This document shows positions 22,875 to 36,692 of a stretch of DNA of 64,000 bases, piece after piece. This stretch comes from Balaenoptera acutorostrata (Eukaryota; Chordata; Mammalia; Artiodactyla; Balaenopteridae): NCBI RefSeq assembly GCF_949987535.1, contig NW_026645843.1:1-64000 (forward strand), read 5' to 3'. Below the pieces are notes generated by a model. That model made no database searches and was not told where the DNA came from. It saw only the letters and a list, made by a program, of their open reading frames with translations. A program made the translations under genes and the position numbers. Every line of letters starts with the position of its first letter. The stretch's first letter is position 1.

Positions 22875-24633
22875 TGGGACAGGCACAGGTCACTCTATTT
22901 TCCCATCAGGAAGAAGAATTAAGCACAAGCTCAGCCTGCCCCCCAGAACCAGAAGAGGGCCTGAAGCAATCCTGCGGTTTTGCGGCCAGCTCCCAAAAAA
23001 GCGAGTTGAAAAATGGAGCTCAGGGGCACTGCAATTCACAAACCTGCAGAGTTTTAAATGATACCTCGCGTCCACAAATATATTAAGGGAAGGCAACGAA
23101 GAGGCTTTGAAAGCAAGGCAGAATTGCAGGAAACAGATTTCAGGAGGTAGATTCGAATCGCCTTGAAAGCACCTGAAAAGCGGGAAAACGTGGACAATGA
23201 TGCCCTTGGCCAAAAAGGGCGTATGCGTTTTTTCCTGAATATATTCAGGAAAAAACGCATACGCCCTTTTTGGCCAACCAAGCAACCTGGAAAGGCCAAT
23301 CAGCGCTCCAAAGAAGGCTCGCTTCCCAGCGGGCAAAAGGGCCATGCGGAAAAAAGTGTCCAAACCAGAAATGCAGGACCGGCCATGGAGAAATGGGAGC
23401 CTTGCTACGCTGATGGGTGGGATGTAAATTGCCAACAGCCACTCTGGAGAAGTGTACGGTGTGTTCTGAAACATCTAAAAAACACAGCTTGGAGAGCATA
23501 GGGCACTTCCACTCATGGGCGTATAAATTGGGAAAACTAAAAATCAGCAAGACACAGGCACCCCAAAGTTTAGGGCTGCTCTGTTGACAAGAACCCCCAC
23601 TTCATTACACCTTAAATATCCTAGGAAAGAGAAAAATGGATAAAGAAGTTGGGGTCCTCATGTACAATGGAATATCACTCAGCCATGAAATCAACGTCAT
23701 AAGGCTAGTAGCAGCACGATGAGTGGATTTAGGTACGACGATTCTAAGTGAAATAAGTCACACAGAAAAAGACACTTATCCTAAGATATCACTTAGAGAG
23801 GGAATGTAAAAACCGCTACACTTGAACTGAATTACAAAACAGAACAGAGTCACACGTTTAGAAAACACACTATGGCTGCTGAACCGGCAAGGTGAGGTGG
23901 GGTGATGCATAAAACAAGGGTTTCAAATTAGCTCAGATACCGTTCCATAAACCCAATATGTAAGAGACAAGACCTATTCCTTTTTCAGTGAACTGGACTC
24001 AACACCCCCTATTCACCACACAAGAATATATCTGACTAGGAAGAATCTTCAAACCTATGTATTGATATCTCTCCGTAAGTGAGTCAAGGGGGTGTAAAGC
24101 GGCATAAACACAGCCGTGAAAAGCAGCTAAACCCCATTATAAAAATAAATTACTTTTCAAAACCCGTGAAACAAAGACAGTGAAAGAGAGAGAAATTCTT
24201 ACAAAATTCGTTCAGGGGCTGTGATGCAACCTGGATTGACCATATCTAGACCCACAGCTGATTGAGACATAAGGGTGGACACTCTTGGGGCTGAGAGGTT
24301 CGGTGAGGTTGGGGGAGCCAACGCAGACCCTTTCAAGTAATACTGCATGGTACCCATCCCATGGGTCCCAAATCTCCAGGTTCAAGGGCATCTTCCTACG
24401 TCGAAAACAGGCATGAGAAACCCAGAAGATGGTACACCGTGTGATCGAGAAAGGTTTCTAAAACGCACCTCATTTCTCATCTCCTTTGCTCGGGTTCGCC
24501 ATTCCAGCCGATTTACTAGCCATCTCCCTCCTTGGAGAATCAGCACCTTTAACCTCCTGTTCCGTACAGGTTGCAATTTGTCCTGAGGATGAACGGGAAG
24601 AGGGGGAACCAATGAGAGACTAGCTCTAGGTGT
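22875..24633 (+). repeat. Satellite unit 14 (A family)
   Basis: 1,759 bp, perfect palindrome at 23206. ctgcggttttgcgg near 22973 recurs in units 17/18 (30008). Private changes: gcgggaaaacg, gaaggctcgc, gaaccggcaag, actaggaagaatc; ggggagcc near 24311 is shared with unit 15. Confidence 0.97.
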
Positions 24634-26392
24634 TGGGACAGGCACAGGTCACTCTATTTTCCCATCAGGAAGAAGAATTAAGCACAAGCTCAGCCTGCCC
24701 CCCAGAACCAGAAGAGGGCCTGAAGCAATCCTGCGCTTTTGCGGCCAGCTCCCAAAAAAGCGAGTTGAAAAATGGAGCTCAGGGGCACTGCAATTCACAA
24801 ACCTGCAGAGTTTTAAATGATACCTCTCGTCCACAAATATATTAAGGGAAGACAACGAAGAGGCTTTGAAAGCAAGGCAGAATTGCAGGAAACAGATTTC
24901 AGGAGGTAGATTCGAATCGCCTTGAAAGCACCTGAAAAGCGGCAAAACGTGGACAATGATGCCCTTGGCCAAAAAGGGCGTATGCGTTTTTTCCTGAATA
25001 TATTCAGGAAAAAACGCATACGCCCTTTTTGGCCAACCAAGCAACCTGGAAAGGCCAATCAGCGCTCCAAAGAAGTCTCGCTTCCCAGCGGGCAAAAGGG
25101 CCATGCGGAAAAAAGTGTCCAAACCAGAAATGCAGGACCGGCCATGGAGAAATGGGAGCCTTGCTACGCTGATGGGTGGGATGGAAATTGCCAACAGCCA
25201 CTCTGGAGAAGTGTACGGTGTGTTCTGAAACATCTAAAAAACACAGCTTGGAGAGCATAGGGCACTTCCACTCATGGGCGTATAAATTGGGAAAACTAAA
25301 AATCAGCAAGACACAGGCACCCCAAAGTTTAGGGCTGCTCTGTTGACAAGAACCCCCACTTCATTACACCTTAAATATCCTAGGAAAGAGAAAAATGGAT
25401 AAAGAAGTTGGGGTCCTCATGTACAATGGAATATCACTCAGGCATGAAATCAACGTCATAAGGCTAGTAGCAGCACGATGAGTGGATTTAGGTACGACGA
25501 TTCTAAGTGAAATAAGTCACACAGAAAAAGACACTTATCCTAAGATATCACTTAGAGAGGGAATGTAAAAACCGCTACACTTGAACTGAATTACAAAACA
25601 GAACAGAGTAACACGTTTAGAAAACACACTATGGCTGCTGAACGGGCAAGGTGAGGTGGGGTGATGCATAAAACAAGGGTTTCAAATTAGCTCAGATACC
25701 GTTCCATAAAGCCAATATGTAAGAGACAAGACCTATTCCTTTTTCAGTGAACTGGACTCAACACCCCCTATTCACCGCACAAGAATGTATCTGACTAGTA
25801 AGAATCTTCAAACCTATGTATTGATATCTCTCTGTAAGTGAGTCAAGGGGGTGTAAAGCGGCATAAACACAGCCGTGAAAAGCAGCTAAACCCCATTATA
25901 AAAATAAATTACTTTTCAAAACCCGTGAAACAAAGACAGTGAAAGAGAGAGAAATTCTTACAAAATTCGTTCAGGGGCTGTGATGCAACCTGGATTGACC
26001 ATATCTAGACCCACAGCTGATTGAGACATAAGGGTGGACACTCTTGGGGCTGAGAGGTTCGGTGAGGTTGGGGGAGCCAACGCAGACCCTTTCAAGTAAT
26101 ACTGCATGGTACCCATCCCATGGGTCCCAAATCTCCAGGTTCAAGGGCATCTTCCTACGTCGAAAACAGGCATGAGAAACCCAGAAGATGGTACACCGTG
26201 TGATCGGGAAAGGTTTCTAAAACGCACCTCATTTCTCATCTCCTTTGCTCGGGTTCGCCATTCCAGCCGATTTACTAGCCATCTCCCTCCTTGGAGAATC
26301 AGCACCTTTAACCTCCTGTTCCGTACAGGTTGCAATTTGTCCTGAGGATGAACGGGAAGAGGGGGAACCAATGAGAGACTAGCTCTAGGTGT
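24634..26392 (+). repeat. Satellite unit 15 (A family)
   Basis: 1,759 bp, perfect palindrome at 24965. Private: gaagacaacg, gatggaaattg, caggcatgaaatc, ataaagccaatatg. agaatgtatctg and ctctctgtaag are also found in unit 11; the first B-like CpG loss appears here (ctccgtaag to ctctgtaag). Confidence 0.97.
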
Positions 26393-28151
26393 TGGGACAG
26401 GCACAGGTCACTCTATTTTCCCATCAGGAAGAAGAATTAAGCACAAGCTCAGCCTGCCCCCCAGAACCAGAAGAGGGCCTGAAGCAATCCTGCGCTTTTG
26501 CGGCCAGCTCCCAAAAAAGCGAGTTGAAAAATGGAGCTCAGGGGCACTGCAATTCACAAACCTGCAGAGTTTTAAATGATACCTCTCGTCCACAAATATA
26601 TTAAGGGAAGGCAACGAAGAGGCTTTGAAAGCAAGGCAGAATTGCAGGAAACAGATTTCAGGAGGTAGATTCGAATCGCCTTGAAAGCACATGAAAAGCG
26701 GCAAAACGTGGACAATGATGCCCTTGGCCAAAAAGGGCGTATGCGTTTTTTCCTGAATATATTCAGGAAAAAACGCATACGCCCTTTTTGGCCAACCAAG
26801 CAACCTGGAAAGGCCAATCAGCGCTCCAAAGAAGTCTCGCTTCCCAGCGGGCAAAAGGGCCATGCGGAAAAAAGTGTCCAAACCAGAAATGCAGGACCGG
26901 CCATGGAGAAATGGGAGCCTTGCTACGCTGATGGGTGGGATTTAAATTGCCAAAACCCACTCTGGAGAAGTGTACGGTGTGTTCTGAAACATCTAAAAAA
27001 CACAGCTTGGAGAGCATAGGGCACTTGCACTCATGGGCGTATAAATTGGGAAAACTAAAAATCAGCAAGACACAGGCACCTCAAAGTTTAGGGCTGCTCT
27101 GTTGACAAGAACCCCCACTTCATTACACCTTAAATATCCTAGGAAAGAGAAAAATGGATAAAGAAGTTGTGGTCCTCATGTACAGTGGAATATCACTCAG
27201 CCATGAAATCAATGTCATAAAGCTAGTAGCAGCACGATGAGTGGATTTAGGTACGACGATTCTAAGTGAAATAAGTCACACAGAAAAAGACACTTATCCT
27301 AAGATATCACTTAGAGAGGGAATGTAAAAACCGCTACACTTGAACTGAATTATAAAACAGAACAGAGTCACACGTTTAGAAAACACACTATGGCTGCTGA
27401 ACAGGAAAGGTGAGGTGGGGTGATGCATAAAACAAGGGTTTCAAATTAGCTCAGATACCGTTCCATAAACCCAATATGTAAGAGACAAGACCTATTCCTT
27501 TTTCAGTGAACTGGACTCAACACCCCCTATTCACCGCACAAGAATGTATATGACTAGTAAGAATCTTCAAACCTATGTACTGATATCTCTCTGTAAGTGA
27601 GTCAAGGGGGTGTAAAGCGGCATAAACACAGCCGTGAAAAGCAGCTAAACCCCATTATAAAAATAAATTACTTTTCAAAACCCGTGAAACAAAGACAGTG
27701 AAAGAGAGAGAAATTCTTACAAAATTCGTTCAGGGGCTGTGATGCAACCTGGATTGACCAGATCTAGACCCACAGCTGATTGAGACATAAGGGTGGACAC
27801 TCTTGGGGCTGAGAGGTTCGGTGAGGTTGGGTGAGCCAATGCAGACCCTTTCAAGTAATACTGCATGGTACCCATCCCATGGGTCCCAAATCTCCAGGTT
27901 CAAGGGCATCTTCCTACGTCGAAAACAGGCATGAGAAACCCAGAAGATGGTACACCGTGTGATCGGGAAAGGTTTCTAAAACGCACCTCATTTCTCATCT
28001 CCTTTGCTCGGGTTCGCCATTCCAGCCGATTTACTAGCCATCTCCCTCCTTGGAGAATCAGCACCTTTAACCTCCTGTTCCGTACAGTTTGCAATTTGTC
28101 CTGAGGATGAACGGGAAGAGGGGGAACCAATGAGAGACTAGCTCTAGTGGT
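26393..28151 (+). repeat. Satellite unit 16 (A family)
   Basis: 1,759 bp, perfect palindrome at 26724. Many private changes in the L1 part: gatttaaattgccaaaaccc near 26938, cacttgcactc, acagtggaat, atcaatgtcataaagc, gaacaggaaagg, gtactgatatc, ccagatctagac. It is more diverged than its neighbours without any indel. Confidence 0.97.
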
Positions 28152-29910
28152 TGGGACAGGCACAGGTCACTCTATTTTCCCATCAGGAAGAAGAATTAAG
28201 CACAAGCTCAGCCTGCCCCCCAGAACCAGAAGAGGGCCTGAAGCAATCCTGCGCTTTTGCGGCCAGCTCCCAAAAAAGCGACTGGAAAAATGGAGCTCAG
28301 GGGCACTGCAATTCACAAACCTGCAGAGTTTTAAATGATACCTCTCGTCCACAAATATATTAAGGGAAGGCAACGAAGAGGCTTTGAAAGCAAGGCAGAA
28401 TTGCAGGAAACAGATTTCAGGAGGTAGATTCGAATCGCCTTGAAAGCACATGAAAAGCGGCAAAACGTGGACAATGATGCCCTTGGCCAAAAAGGGCGTA
28501 TGCGTTTTTTCCTGAATATATTCAGGAAAAAACGCATACGCCCTTTTTGGTCAACCAAGCAACCGGGAAAGGCCAATCAGCGCTCCAAAGAAATCTCGCT
28601 TCCCAGCGGGCAAAAGGGCCATGCGGAAAAAAGTGTCCAAACCAGAAATGCAGGACCGGCCATGGAGAAATGGGAGCCTTGCTACGCTGATGGGTGGGAT
28701 GTAAATTGCCAACAGCCACTCTGGAGAAGTGTACGGTGTGTTCTGAAACATCTAAAAAACACAGCTTGGAGAGCATAGGGCACTTCCACTCATGGGCGTA
28801 TAAATTGGGAAAACTAAAAATCAGCAAGACACAGGCATCCCAAAGTTTAGGGCTGCTCTGTTGACAAGAACCCCCACTTCATTACACCTTAAATATCCTA
28901 GGAAAGAGAAAAATGGATAAAGAAGTTGGGGTCCTCATGTACAATGGAATATCACTCAGCCATGAAATCAACGTCATAAGGCTAGTAGCAGCACGATGAG
29001 TGGATTTAGGTACGACGATTCTAAGTGAAATAAGTCACACAGAAAAAGACACTTATCCTAAGATATCACTTAGAGAGGGAATGTAAAAACCGCTACACTT
29101 GAACTGAATTACAAAACAGAACAGAGTCACACGTTTAGAAAACACACTATGGCTGCTGAACGGGCAAGGTGAGGTGGGGTGATGCATAAAACAAGGGTTT
29201 CAAATTAGCTCAGATACCGTTCCATAAACCCAATATGTAAGAGACAAGACCTATTCCTTTTTCAGTGAACTGGACTCAACACCCCCTATTCACCGCAGAA
29301 GAATATATCTGACTAGTAAGAATCTTCAAACCTATGTATTGATATCTCTCCGTAAGTGAGTCAAGGGGGTGTAAAGCGGCATAAACACAGCCGTGAAAAG
29401 CAGCTAAACCCCATTATAAAAATAAATTACTTTTCAAAACCCGTGAAACAAAGACAGTGAAAGAGAGAGAAATTCTTACAAAATTCGTTCAGGGGCTGTG
29501 ATGCAACCTGGATTGACCATATCTAGACCCACAGCTGATTGAGACATAAGGGTGGACACTCTTGGGGCTGAGAGGTTCGGTGAGGTTGGGTGAGCCAACG
29601 CAGACCCTTTCAAGTAATACTGCATGGTACCCATCCCATGGGTCCCAAATCTCCAGGTTCAAGGGCATCTTCCTACGTCGAAAACAGGCATGAGAAACCC
29701 AGAAGATGGTACACCGTGTGATCGGGAAAGGTTTCTAAAACGCACCTCATTTCTCATCTCCTTTGCTCGGGTTCGCCATTCCAGCCGATTTACTAGCCAT
29801 CTCCCTCCTTGGAGAATCAGCACCTTTAACCTCCTGTTCCGTACAGGTTGCAATTTGTCCTGAGGATGAACGGGAAGAGGGGGAACCAATGAGAGACTAG
29901 CTCTAGGTGT
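28152..29910 (+). repeat. Satellite unit 17 (A family)
   Basis: 1,759 bp. The preceding junction reads ctagtggttggg instead of ctaggtgttggg. Private gcgactggaaaaatgg near 28276. The palindrome at 28483 has one mismatch (ttggtcaacc). aaatctcgc and accgggaaagg are private. Confidence 0.97.
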
Positions 29911-31668
29911 TGGGACAGGCACAGGTCACTCTATTTTCCCATCAGGAAGAAGAATTAAGCACAAGCTCAGCCTGCCCCCCAGAACCAGAAGAGGGCCTGA
30001 AGCAATCCTGCGGTTTTGCGGCCAGCTCCCAAAAAAGCGAGTTGAAAAATGGAGCTCAGGGGCACTGCAATTCACAAACCTGCAGAGTTTTAAATGATAC
30101 CTCTCGTCCACAAATATATTAAGGGAAGGCAACGAAGAGGCTTTGAAAGCAAGGCAGAATTGCAGGAAACAGATTTCAGGAGGTAGATTCGAATCGCCTT
30201 GAAAGCACCTGAAAAGCGGCAAAACGTGGACAATGATGCCCTTGGCCAAAAAGGGCGTATGCGTTTTTTCCTGAATATATTCAGGAAAAAACGCATACGC
30301 CCTTTTTGGCCAACCAAGCAACCTGGAAAGGCAAATCAGCGCTCCAAAGAAGTCTCGCTTCCCAGCGGGCAAAAGGGCCATGCGGAAAAAAGTGTCCAAA
30401 CCAGAAATGCAGGACCGGCCATGGAGAAATGGGAGCCTTGCTACGCTGATGGGTGGGACGTAAATTGCCAACAGCCACTCTGGAGAAGTGTACGGTGTGT
30501 TCTGAAACATCTAAAAAACACAGCTTGGAGAGCATAGGGCACTTCCACTCATGGGCGTATAAATTGGAAAACTAAAAATCAGCAACACACAGGCACCCCA
30601 AAGATTAGGGCTGCTCTGTTGACAAGAACCCCCACTTCATTACACCTTAAATATCCTAGGAAAGAGAAAAATGGATAAAGAAGTTGTGGTCCTCATGTAC
30701 AATGGAATATCACTCAGCCATGAAATCAACGTCATAAGGCTAGTAGCAGCACGATGAGTGGATTTAGGTACGACGATTCTAAGTGAAATAAGTCACACAG
30801 AAAAAGACACTTATCATAAGATATCACTTAGAGAGGGAATGTAAAAACCGCTACACTTGAACTGAATTGCAAAACAGAACAGAGTCACACGTTTAGGAAA
30901 CACACTATGGCTGCTGAACGGGAAAGGTGAGGTGGGGTGATGCATAAAACAAGGGTTTCAAATTAGCTCAGATACCGTTCCATAAACCCAATATGTAAGA
31001 AACAAGACCTACTCCTTGCTCAGTGAACTGGACTAAACACCCCCTATTCACCGCACAAGAATATATCTGACTAGTAAGAATCTTCAAACCTATGTATTGA
31101 TATCTCTCTGTAAGTGAGTCAAGGGGGTGTAAAGCGGCATAAACACAGCCGTGAAAAGCAGCTAAACCCCATTATAAAAATAAATTACTTTTCAAAACCC
31201 GTGAAACAAAGACAGTGAAAGAGAGAGAAATTCTTACAAAATTCGTTCAGGGGCTGTGATGCAACCTGGATTGACCATATCTAGACCCACAGCTGATTGA
31301 GACATAAGGGTGGACACTCTTGGGGCTGAGAGGTTCGGTGAGGTTGGGTGAGCCAACGCAGACCCTTTCAAGTAATACTGCATGGTACCCATCCCATGGG
31401 TCCCAAATCTCCAGGTTCAAGGGCATCTTCCTACATCGAAAACATGCATGAGAAACCAAGAAGATGGTACACCGTGTGATCGGGAAAGGTTTCTAAAACG
31501 CACCTCATTTCTCATCTCCTTGGCTCGGGTTCGCCATTCCAGCCGATTTACTAGCCATCTCCCTCCTTGGAGAATCAGCACCTTTAACCTCCTGTTCCAT
31601 ACAGGTTGCAATTTGTCCTGAGGATGAACGGGAAGAGGGGGAACCAATGAGAGACTAGCTCTAGGTGT
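29911..31668 (+). repeat. Satellite unit 18 (A-to-B transition)
   Basis: 1,758 bp, one G shorter at aattggaaaac (near 30564). The 5' 400 bp are A type, with a perfect palindrome at 30242. From ggcaaatcagc near 30331 and attggaaaac onward the B markers appear: gttgtggtcc, ttatcataag, attgcaaaac, gggaaagg, ttccttgctcag, ctacatcgaaaacatgc, aaaccaagaag and ttccatacag. Confidence 0.96.
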
Positions 31669-33426
31669 TGGGACAGGCACGGGTCACTCTATTTTCCCAT
31701 CAGGAAGAAGAATTAAGCACAAGCTCAGCCTGCCCCCCAGAACCAGAAGAGGGCCTGAAGCAATCCTGCGCTTTTGCGGCCAGTTCCCAAAAAAACGAGT
31801 TGAAAAATGGAGCTCAGGGGCCCTGCAATTCACAAAACTGCAGAGTTTTAAATGATAACTCTCGTCCACAAATATATTAAGGGAAGGCAACGAAGAGGCT
31901 TTGAAAACAAGGCAGAATTGCAGGAAACAAATTTCAGGAGGTAGATTTGAATCGCCTTGAAAGCACATGAAAAGCGGCAAATCGTGAAAAATGATGCCCT
32001 TGGCCAAAAAGGGCGTATGCGATTTTTCCTGAATATATTCAGGAAAAAACGCATACGCCCTTTTTGGCCAACCAAGCAACCTGGAAAGGCAAATCAGCGC
32101 TCCAAAGAAGTCTCGCTTCCCAGCGGGCAAAAGGGCCATGCGGAAAAAAGTGTCCAAACCAGAAATGCAGGACCGGCCATGGAGAAATGGGAGCCTTGCT
32201 ACGCTGATGGGTGGGATGTAAATTGCCAACAGCCACTCTGGAGAAGTGTACGGTGTGTTCTGAAACATCTAAAAAACACAGCTTGGAGAGCATAGGGCAC
32301 TTCCACTCATGGGCGTATAAATTGGAAAACTAAAAATCAGCAAGACAAAGGCACCCCAAAGTTTAGGGCTGCTCTGTTGACAAGAACCCCCACTTCATTA
32401 CACCTTAAGTATCCTAGGAAAGAGAAAAATGGATAAAGAAGTTGTGGTCCTCATGTACAATGGAATATCACTCAGCCATGAAATCAACTTCATAAGGCTA
32501 GAAGCAGCACGATGAGAGGATTTAGGTACGACGATTCTAAGTGAAATAAGTCACACAGAAAAAGACACTTATCATAAGATATCACTTAGAGAGGGAATGT
32601 AAAAACCGCTACACTTGAACTGAATTGCAAAACAGAACAGAGTCACACATTTAGAAAACACACTATGGCTGCTGAACGGGAAAGGTGAGGTGGGGTGATG
32701 CATAAAACAAGGGTTTCAAATTAGCTCAGATACCGTTCCATAAACCCAATATGTAAGAGACAAGACCTATTCCTTGCTCAGTGAACTGGACTCAACACCC
32801 CCTATTCACCGCACAAGAATATATCTGACTAGTAAGAATCTTCAAACCTATGTATTGATATCTCTCTGTAAGTGAGTCAAGGGGGTGTAAAGCGGCAGAA
32901 ACACAGCCGTGAAAAGCAGCTAAACCCCATTATAAAAATAAATTACTTTTCAAAACCCGTGAAACAAAGACAGTGAAAGAGAGAGAAATTCTTACAAAAT
33001 TCGTTCAGGGGCTGTGATGCAACCTGGATTGACCATATCTAGACCCACAGCTGATTGAGACATAAGGGTGGACACTCTTGGGGCTGAGAGGTTCGGTGAG
33101 GTTGGGTGAGCCAACGCAGACCCTTTCAAGTAATACTGCATGGTACCCATCCCATGGGTCCCAAATCTCCAGGTTCCAGGGCATCTTCCTACATCGAAAA
33201 CATGCATGAGAAACCCAGAAGATGGTACACCGTGTGATCGGGAAAGGTTTCTAAAACGCACCTCATTTCTCATCTCCTTGGCTCGGGTTCGCCATTCCAG
33301 CCGATTTACTAGCCATCTCCCTCTTTGGAGAATCAGCAACTTTAACCTCCTGTTGCATACAGGTTGCAATTTGTCCTTAGGATGAACGGGAAGAGGGGGA
33401 ACCAATGAGAGACTAGCTCTAGGTGT
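31669..33426 (+). repeat. Satellite unit 19 (B domain, type b)
   Basis: 1,758 bp. Type b markers: ggggccctgcaattc, aaaactgcag, gataactctc, gaaaacaagg, gcaaatcgtg, tcaacttcataaggctagaa, gatgagagg. The palindrome at 32000 has one mismatch (gcgatttttcc). The middle has ttgctcag rather than the tttttagtg of later b units. The 3' part, from 32899, is in the duplicated block shared with unit 20. Confidence 0.96.
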
Positions 33427-36400
33427 TGGGACAGGCACAGGTCACTCTATTTTCCCATCAGGAAGAAGAATTAAGCACAAGCTCAGCCTGCCCCCCAGAA
33501 CCAGAAGAGGGCCTGAAGCAATCCTGCGCTTTTGCGGCCAGCTCCCAAAAAAGCGAGTTGAAAAATGGAGCTCAGGGGCACTGCAATTTACAAACCTGCA
33601 GAGTTTTAAATGGTAACTCTCGTCCACAAATATATTAAGGGATGGCAACGAAGAGGCTTTGAAAACAAGGCAGAATTGCAGGAAACAGATGTCAGGAGGT
33701 AGATACGAATCGCCTTGAAAGCACATGAAAAGCAGCAAAACGTGGACAATGATGACCTTGGCCAAAAAGGGCGTATGCGTTTTTTCCTGAATATATTCAG
33801 GAAAAAACACATACGCCCTTTTTGGCCAACCAAGCCACCTGCAAAGGCAAATCAGCGCTCCAAAGAAGTCTCGCTTCCCAGCGGGCAAAAGGGCCATGCG
33901 GAAAAAAGTGTCCAAACCAGAAATGCAGGACCGGCCATGGAGAAATGGGAGCCTTGCTACGCTGATGGGTGGGATGTAAATTGCCAACAGCCACTCTGGA
34001 GAAGTGTACGGTGTGTTCTGAAACATCTAAAAAACACAGCTTGGAGAGCATAGGGCACTTCCACTCATGGGCGTATAAATTGGAAAACTAAAAATCAGCA
34101 AGACACAGGCACCCCAAAGTTTAGGGCTGCTCTGTTGAGAAGAACCCCCACTTCATTACACCTTAAATATCCTAGGAAAGAGAAAAATGGATAAAGAAGT
34201 TGGGGTCCTCATGTACAATGGAATATCACTCAGCCATGAAATCAACGTCATAAGGCTAGTAGCAGCACGATGAGTGGATTTAGGTACGATGATTCTAAGT
34301 GAAATAAGTCACACAGAAAAAGACACTTATCCTAAGATATCACTTAGAGAGGGAATGTAAAAACCGCTACACTTGAACTGAATTACAAAACAGAACAGAG
34401 TCACACGTTTAGAAAACACACTATGGCTGCTGAACGGGCAAGGTGAGGTGGGGTGATGCATAAAACAAGGGTTTCAAATTAGATCAGATACCGTTCCATA
34501 AACCCAATATGTAAGAGACAAGACCTATTCCTTGCTCAGTGAACTGGACTCAACACCCCCTATTCACCGCACAAGAATATATCTGACTAGTAAGAATCTT
34601 CAAACCTATGTATTGATAGCTCTCTGTAAGTGAGTCAAGGGGGTGTAAAGCGGCATAAACACAGCCGTGAAAAGCAGCTAAACCCCATTATAAAAATAAA
34701 TTACTTTTCAAAACCCGTGAAACAAAGACAGTGAAAGAGAGAGAAATTCTTACAAAATTCGTTCAGGGGCTGTGATGCAACCTGGATTGACCATATCTAG
34801 ACCCACAGCTGATTGAGACATAAGGGTGGACACTCTTGGGGCTGAGAGGTTCGGTGAGGTTGGGTGAGCCAACGCAGACCCTTTCAAGTAATACTGCATG
34901 GTACCCATCCCATGGGTCCCAAATCTCCAGGTTCCAGGGCATCTTCCTACATCGAAAACATGCATGAGAAACCCAGAAGATGGTACACCGTGTGATCGGG
35001 AAAGGTTTCTAAAACGCACCTCATTTCTCATCTCCTTGGCTCGGGTTCGCCATTCCAGCCGATTTACTAGCCATCTCCCTCTTTGGAGAATCAGCAACTT
35101 TAACCTCCTGTTGCATACAGGTTGCAATTTGTCCTTAGGATGAACGGGAAGAGGGGGAACCAATGAGAGACTAGCTCTAGGTGTTGGGACAGGCACAGGT
35201 CACTCTATTTTCCCATCAGGAAGAAGAATTAAGCACAAGCTCAGCCTGCCCCCCAGAACCAGAAGAGGGCCTGAAGCAATCCTGCGCTTTTGCGGCCAGC
35301 TCCCAAAAAAGCGAGTTGAAAAATGGAGCTCAGGGGCACTGCAATTTACAAACCTGCAGAGTTTTAAATGGTAACTCTCGTCCACAAATATATTAAGGGA
35401 TGGCAACGAAGAGGCTTTGAAAACAAGGCAGAATTGCAGGAAACAGATGTCAGGAGGTAGATACGAATCGCCTTGAAAGCACATGAAAAGCAGCAAAACG
35501 TGGACAATGATGACCTTGGCCAAAAAGGGCGTATGCGTTTTTTCCTGAATATATTCAGGAAAAAACACATACGCCCTTTTTGGCCAACCAAGCCACCTGC
35601 AAAGGCAAATCAGCGCTCCAAAGAAGTCTCGCTTCCCAGCGGGCAAAAGGGCCATGCGGAAAAAAGTGTCCAAACCAGAAATGCAGGACCGGCCATGGAG
35701 AAATGGGAGCCTTGCTACGCTGATGGGTGGGATGTAAATTGCCAACAGCCACTCTGGAGAAGTGTACGGTGTGTTCTGAAACATCTAAAAAACACAGCTT
35801 GGAGAGCATAGGGCACTTCCACTCATGGGCGTATAAATTGGAAAACTAAAAATCAGCAAGACACAGGCACCCCAAAGTTTAGGGCTGCTCTGTTGAGAAG
35901 AACCCCCACTTCATTACACCTTAAATATCCTAGGAAAGAGAAAAATGGATAAAGAAGTTGGGGTCCTCATGTACAATGGAATATCACTCAGCCATGAAAT
36001 CAACGTCATAAGGCTAGTAGCAGCACGATGAGTGGATTTAGGTACGATGATTCTAAGTGAAATAAGTCACACAGAAAAAGACACTTATCCTAAGATATCA
36101 CTTAGAGAGGGAATGTAAAAACCGCTACACTTGAACTGAATTACAAAACAGAACAGAGTCACACGTTTAGAAAACACACTATGGCTGCTGAACGGGCAAG
36201 GTGAGGTGGGGTGATGCATAAAACAAGGGTTTCAAATTAGATCAGATACCGTTCCATAAACCCAATATGTAAGAGACAAGACCTATTCCTTGCTCAGTGA
36301 ACTGGACTCAACACCCCCTATTCACCGCACAAGAATATATCTGACTAGTAAGAATCTTCAAACCTATGTATTGATAGCTCTCTGTAAGTGAGTCAAGGGG

Positions 36401-36692
36401 GTGTAAAGCGGCATAAACACAGCCGTGAAAAGCAGCTAAACCCCATTATAAAAATAAATTACTTTTCAAAACCCGTGAAACAAAGACAGTGAAAGAGAGA
36501 GAAATTCTTACAAAATTCGTTCAGGGGCTGTGATGCAACCTGGATTGACCATATCTAGACCCACAGCTGATTGAGACATAAGGGTGGACACTCTTGGGGC
36601 TGAGAGGTTCGGTGAGGTTGGGTGAGCCAACGCAGACCCTTTCAAGTAATACTGCATGGTACCCATCCCATGGGTCCCAAATCTCCAGGTTC
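32899..36692 (+). repeat. Recent tandem duplication of one c unit
   Basis: The stretch 32899-34934 matches 34657-36692 at an offset of 1,758 bp, with no difference seen by eye over 2,036 bp, including private variants such as gatgaccttgg and gttgcatacagg. The ends are set by g/t at 32898/34656 and c/a at 34935/36693. Neighbouring B units differ at many sites, so this is the freshest duplication in the window. Confidence 0.85.
33427..35184 (+). repeat. Satellite unit 20 (B domain, type c)
   Basis: 1,758 bp. Type c markers: gggatggcaac, aagcagcaaaacg, aaaaaacacatacg (one palindrome mismatch at 33758) and ccaagccacctg. Private to units 20 and 21: gatgaccttgg, agatgtcagg, agatacgaatc, cacctgcaaagg, ttgagaagaacc, gttgcatacagg, gtccttagg. 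Confidence 0.96.

Noticed and set aside
32992..33438. 148-codon minus-strand frame in units 19-23, 26, 28 and 30
   Set aside because: It is produced by a single variant (gttccaggg for gttcaaggg) that removes a stop between two shorter frames. The product is antisense to the unit and resembles no family I know.
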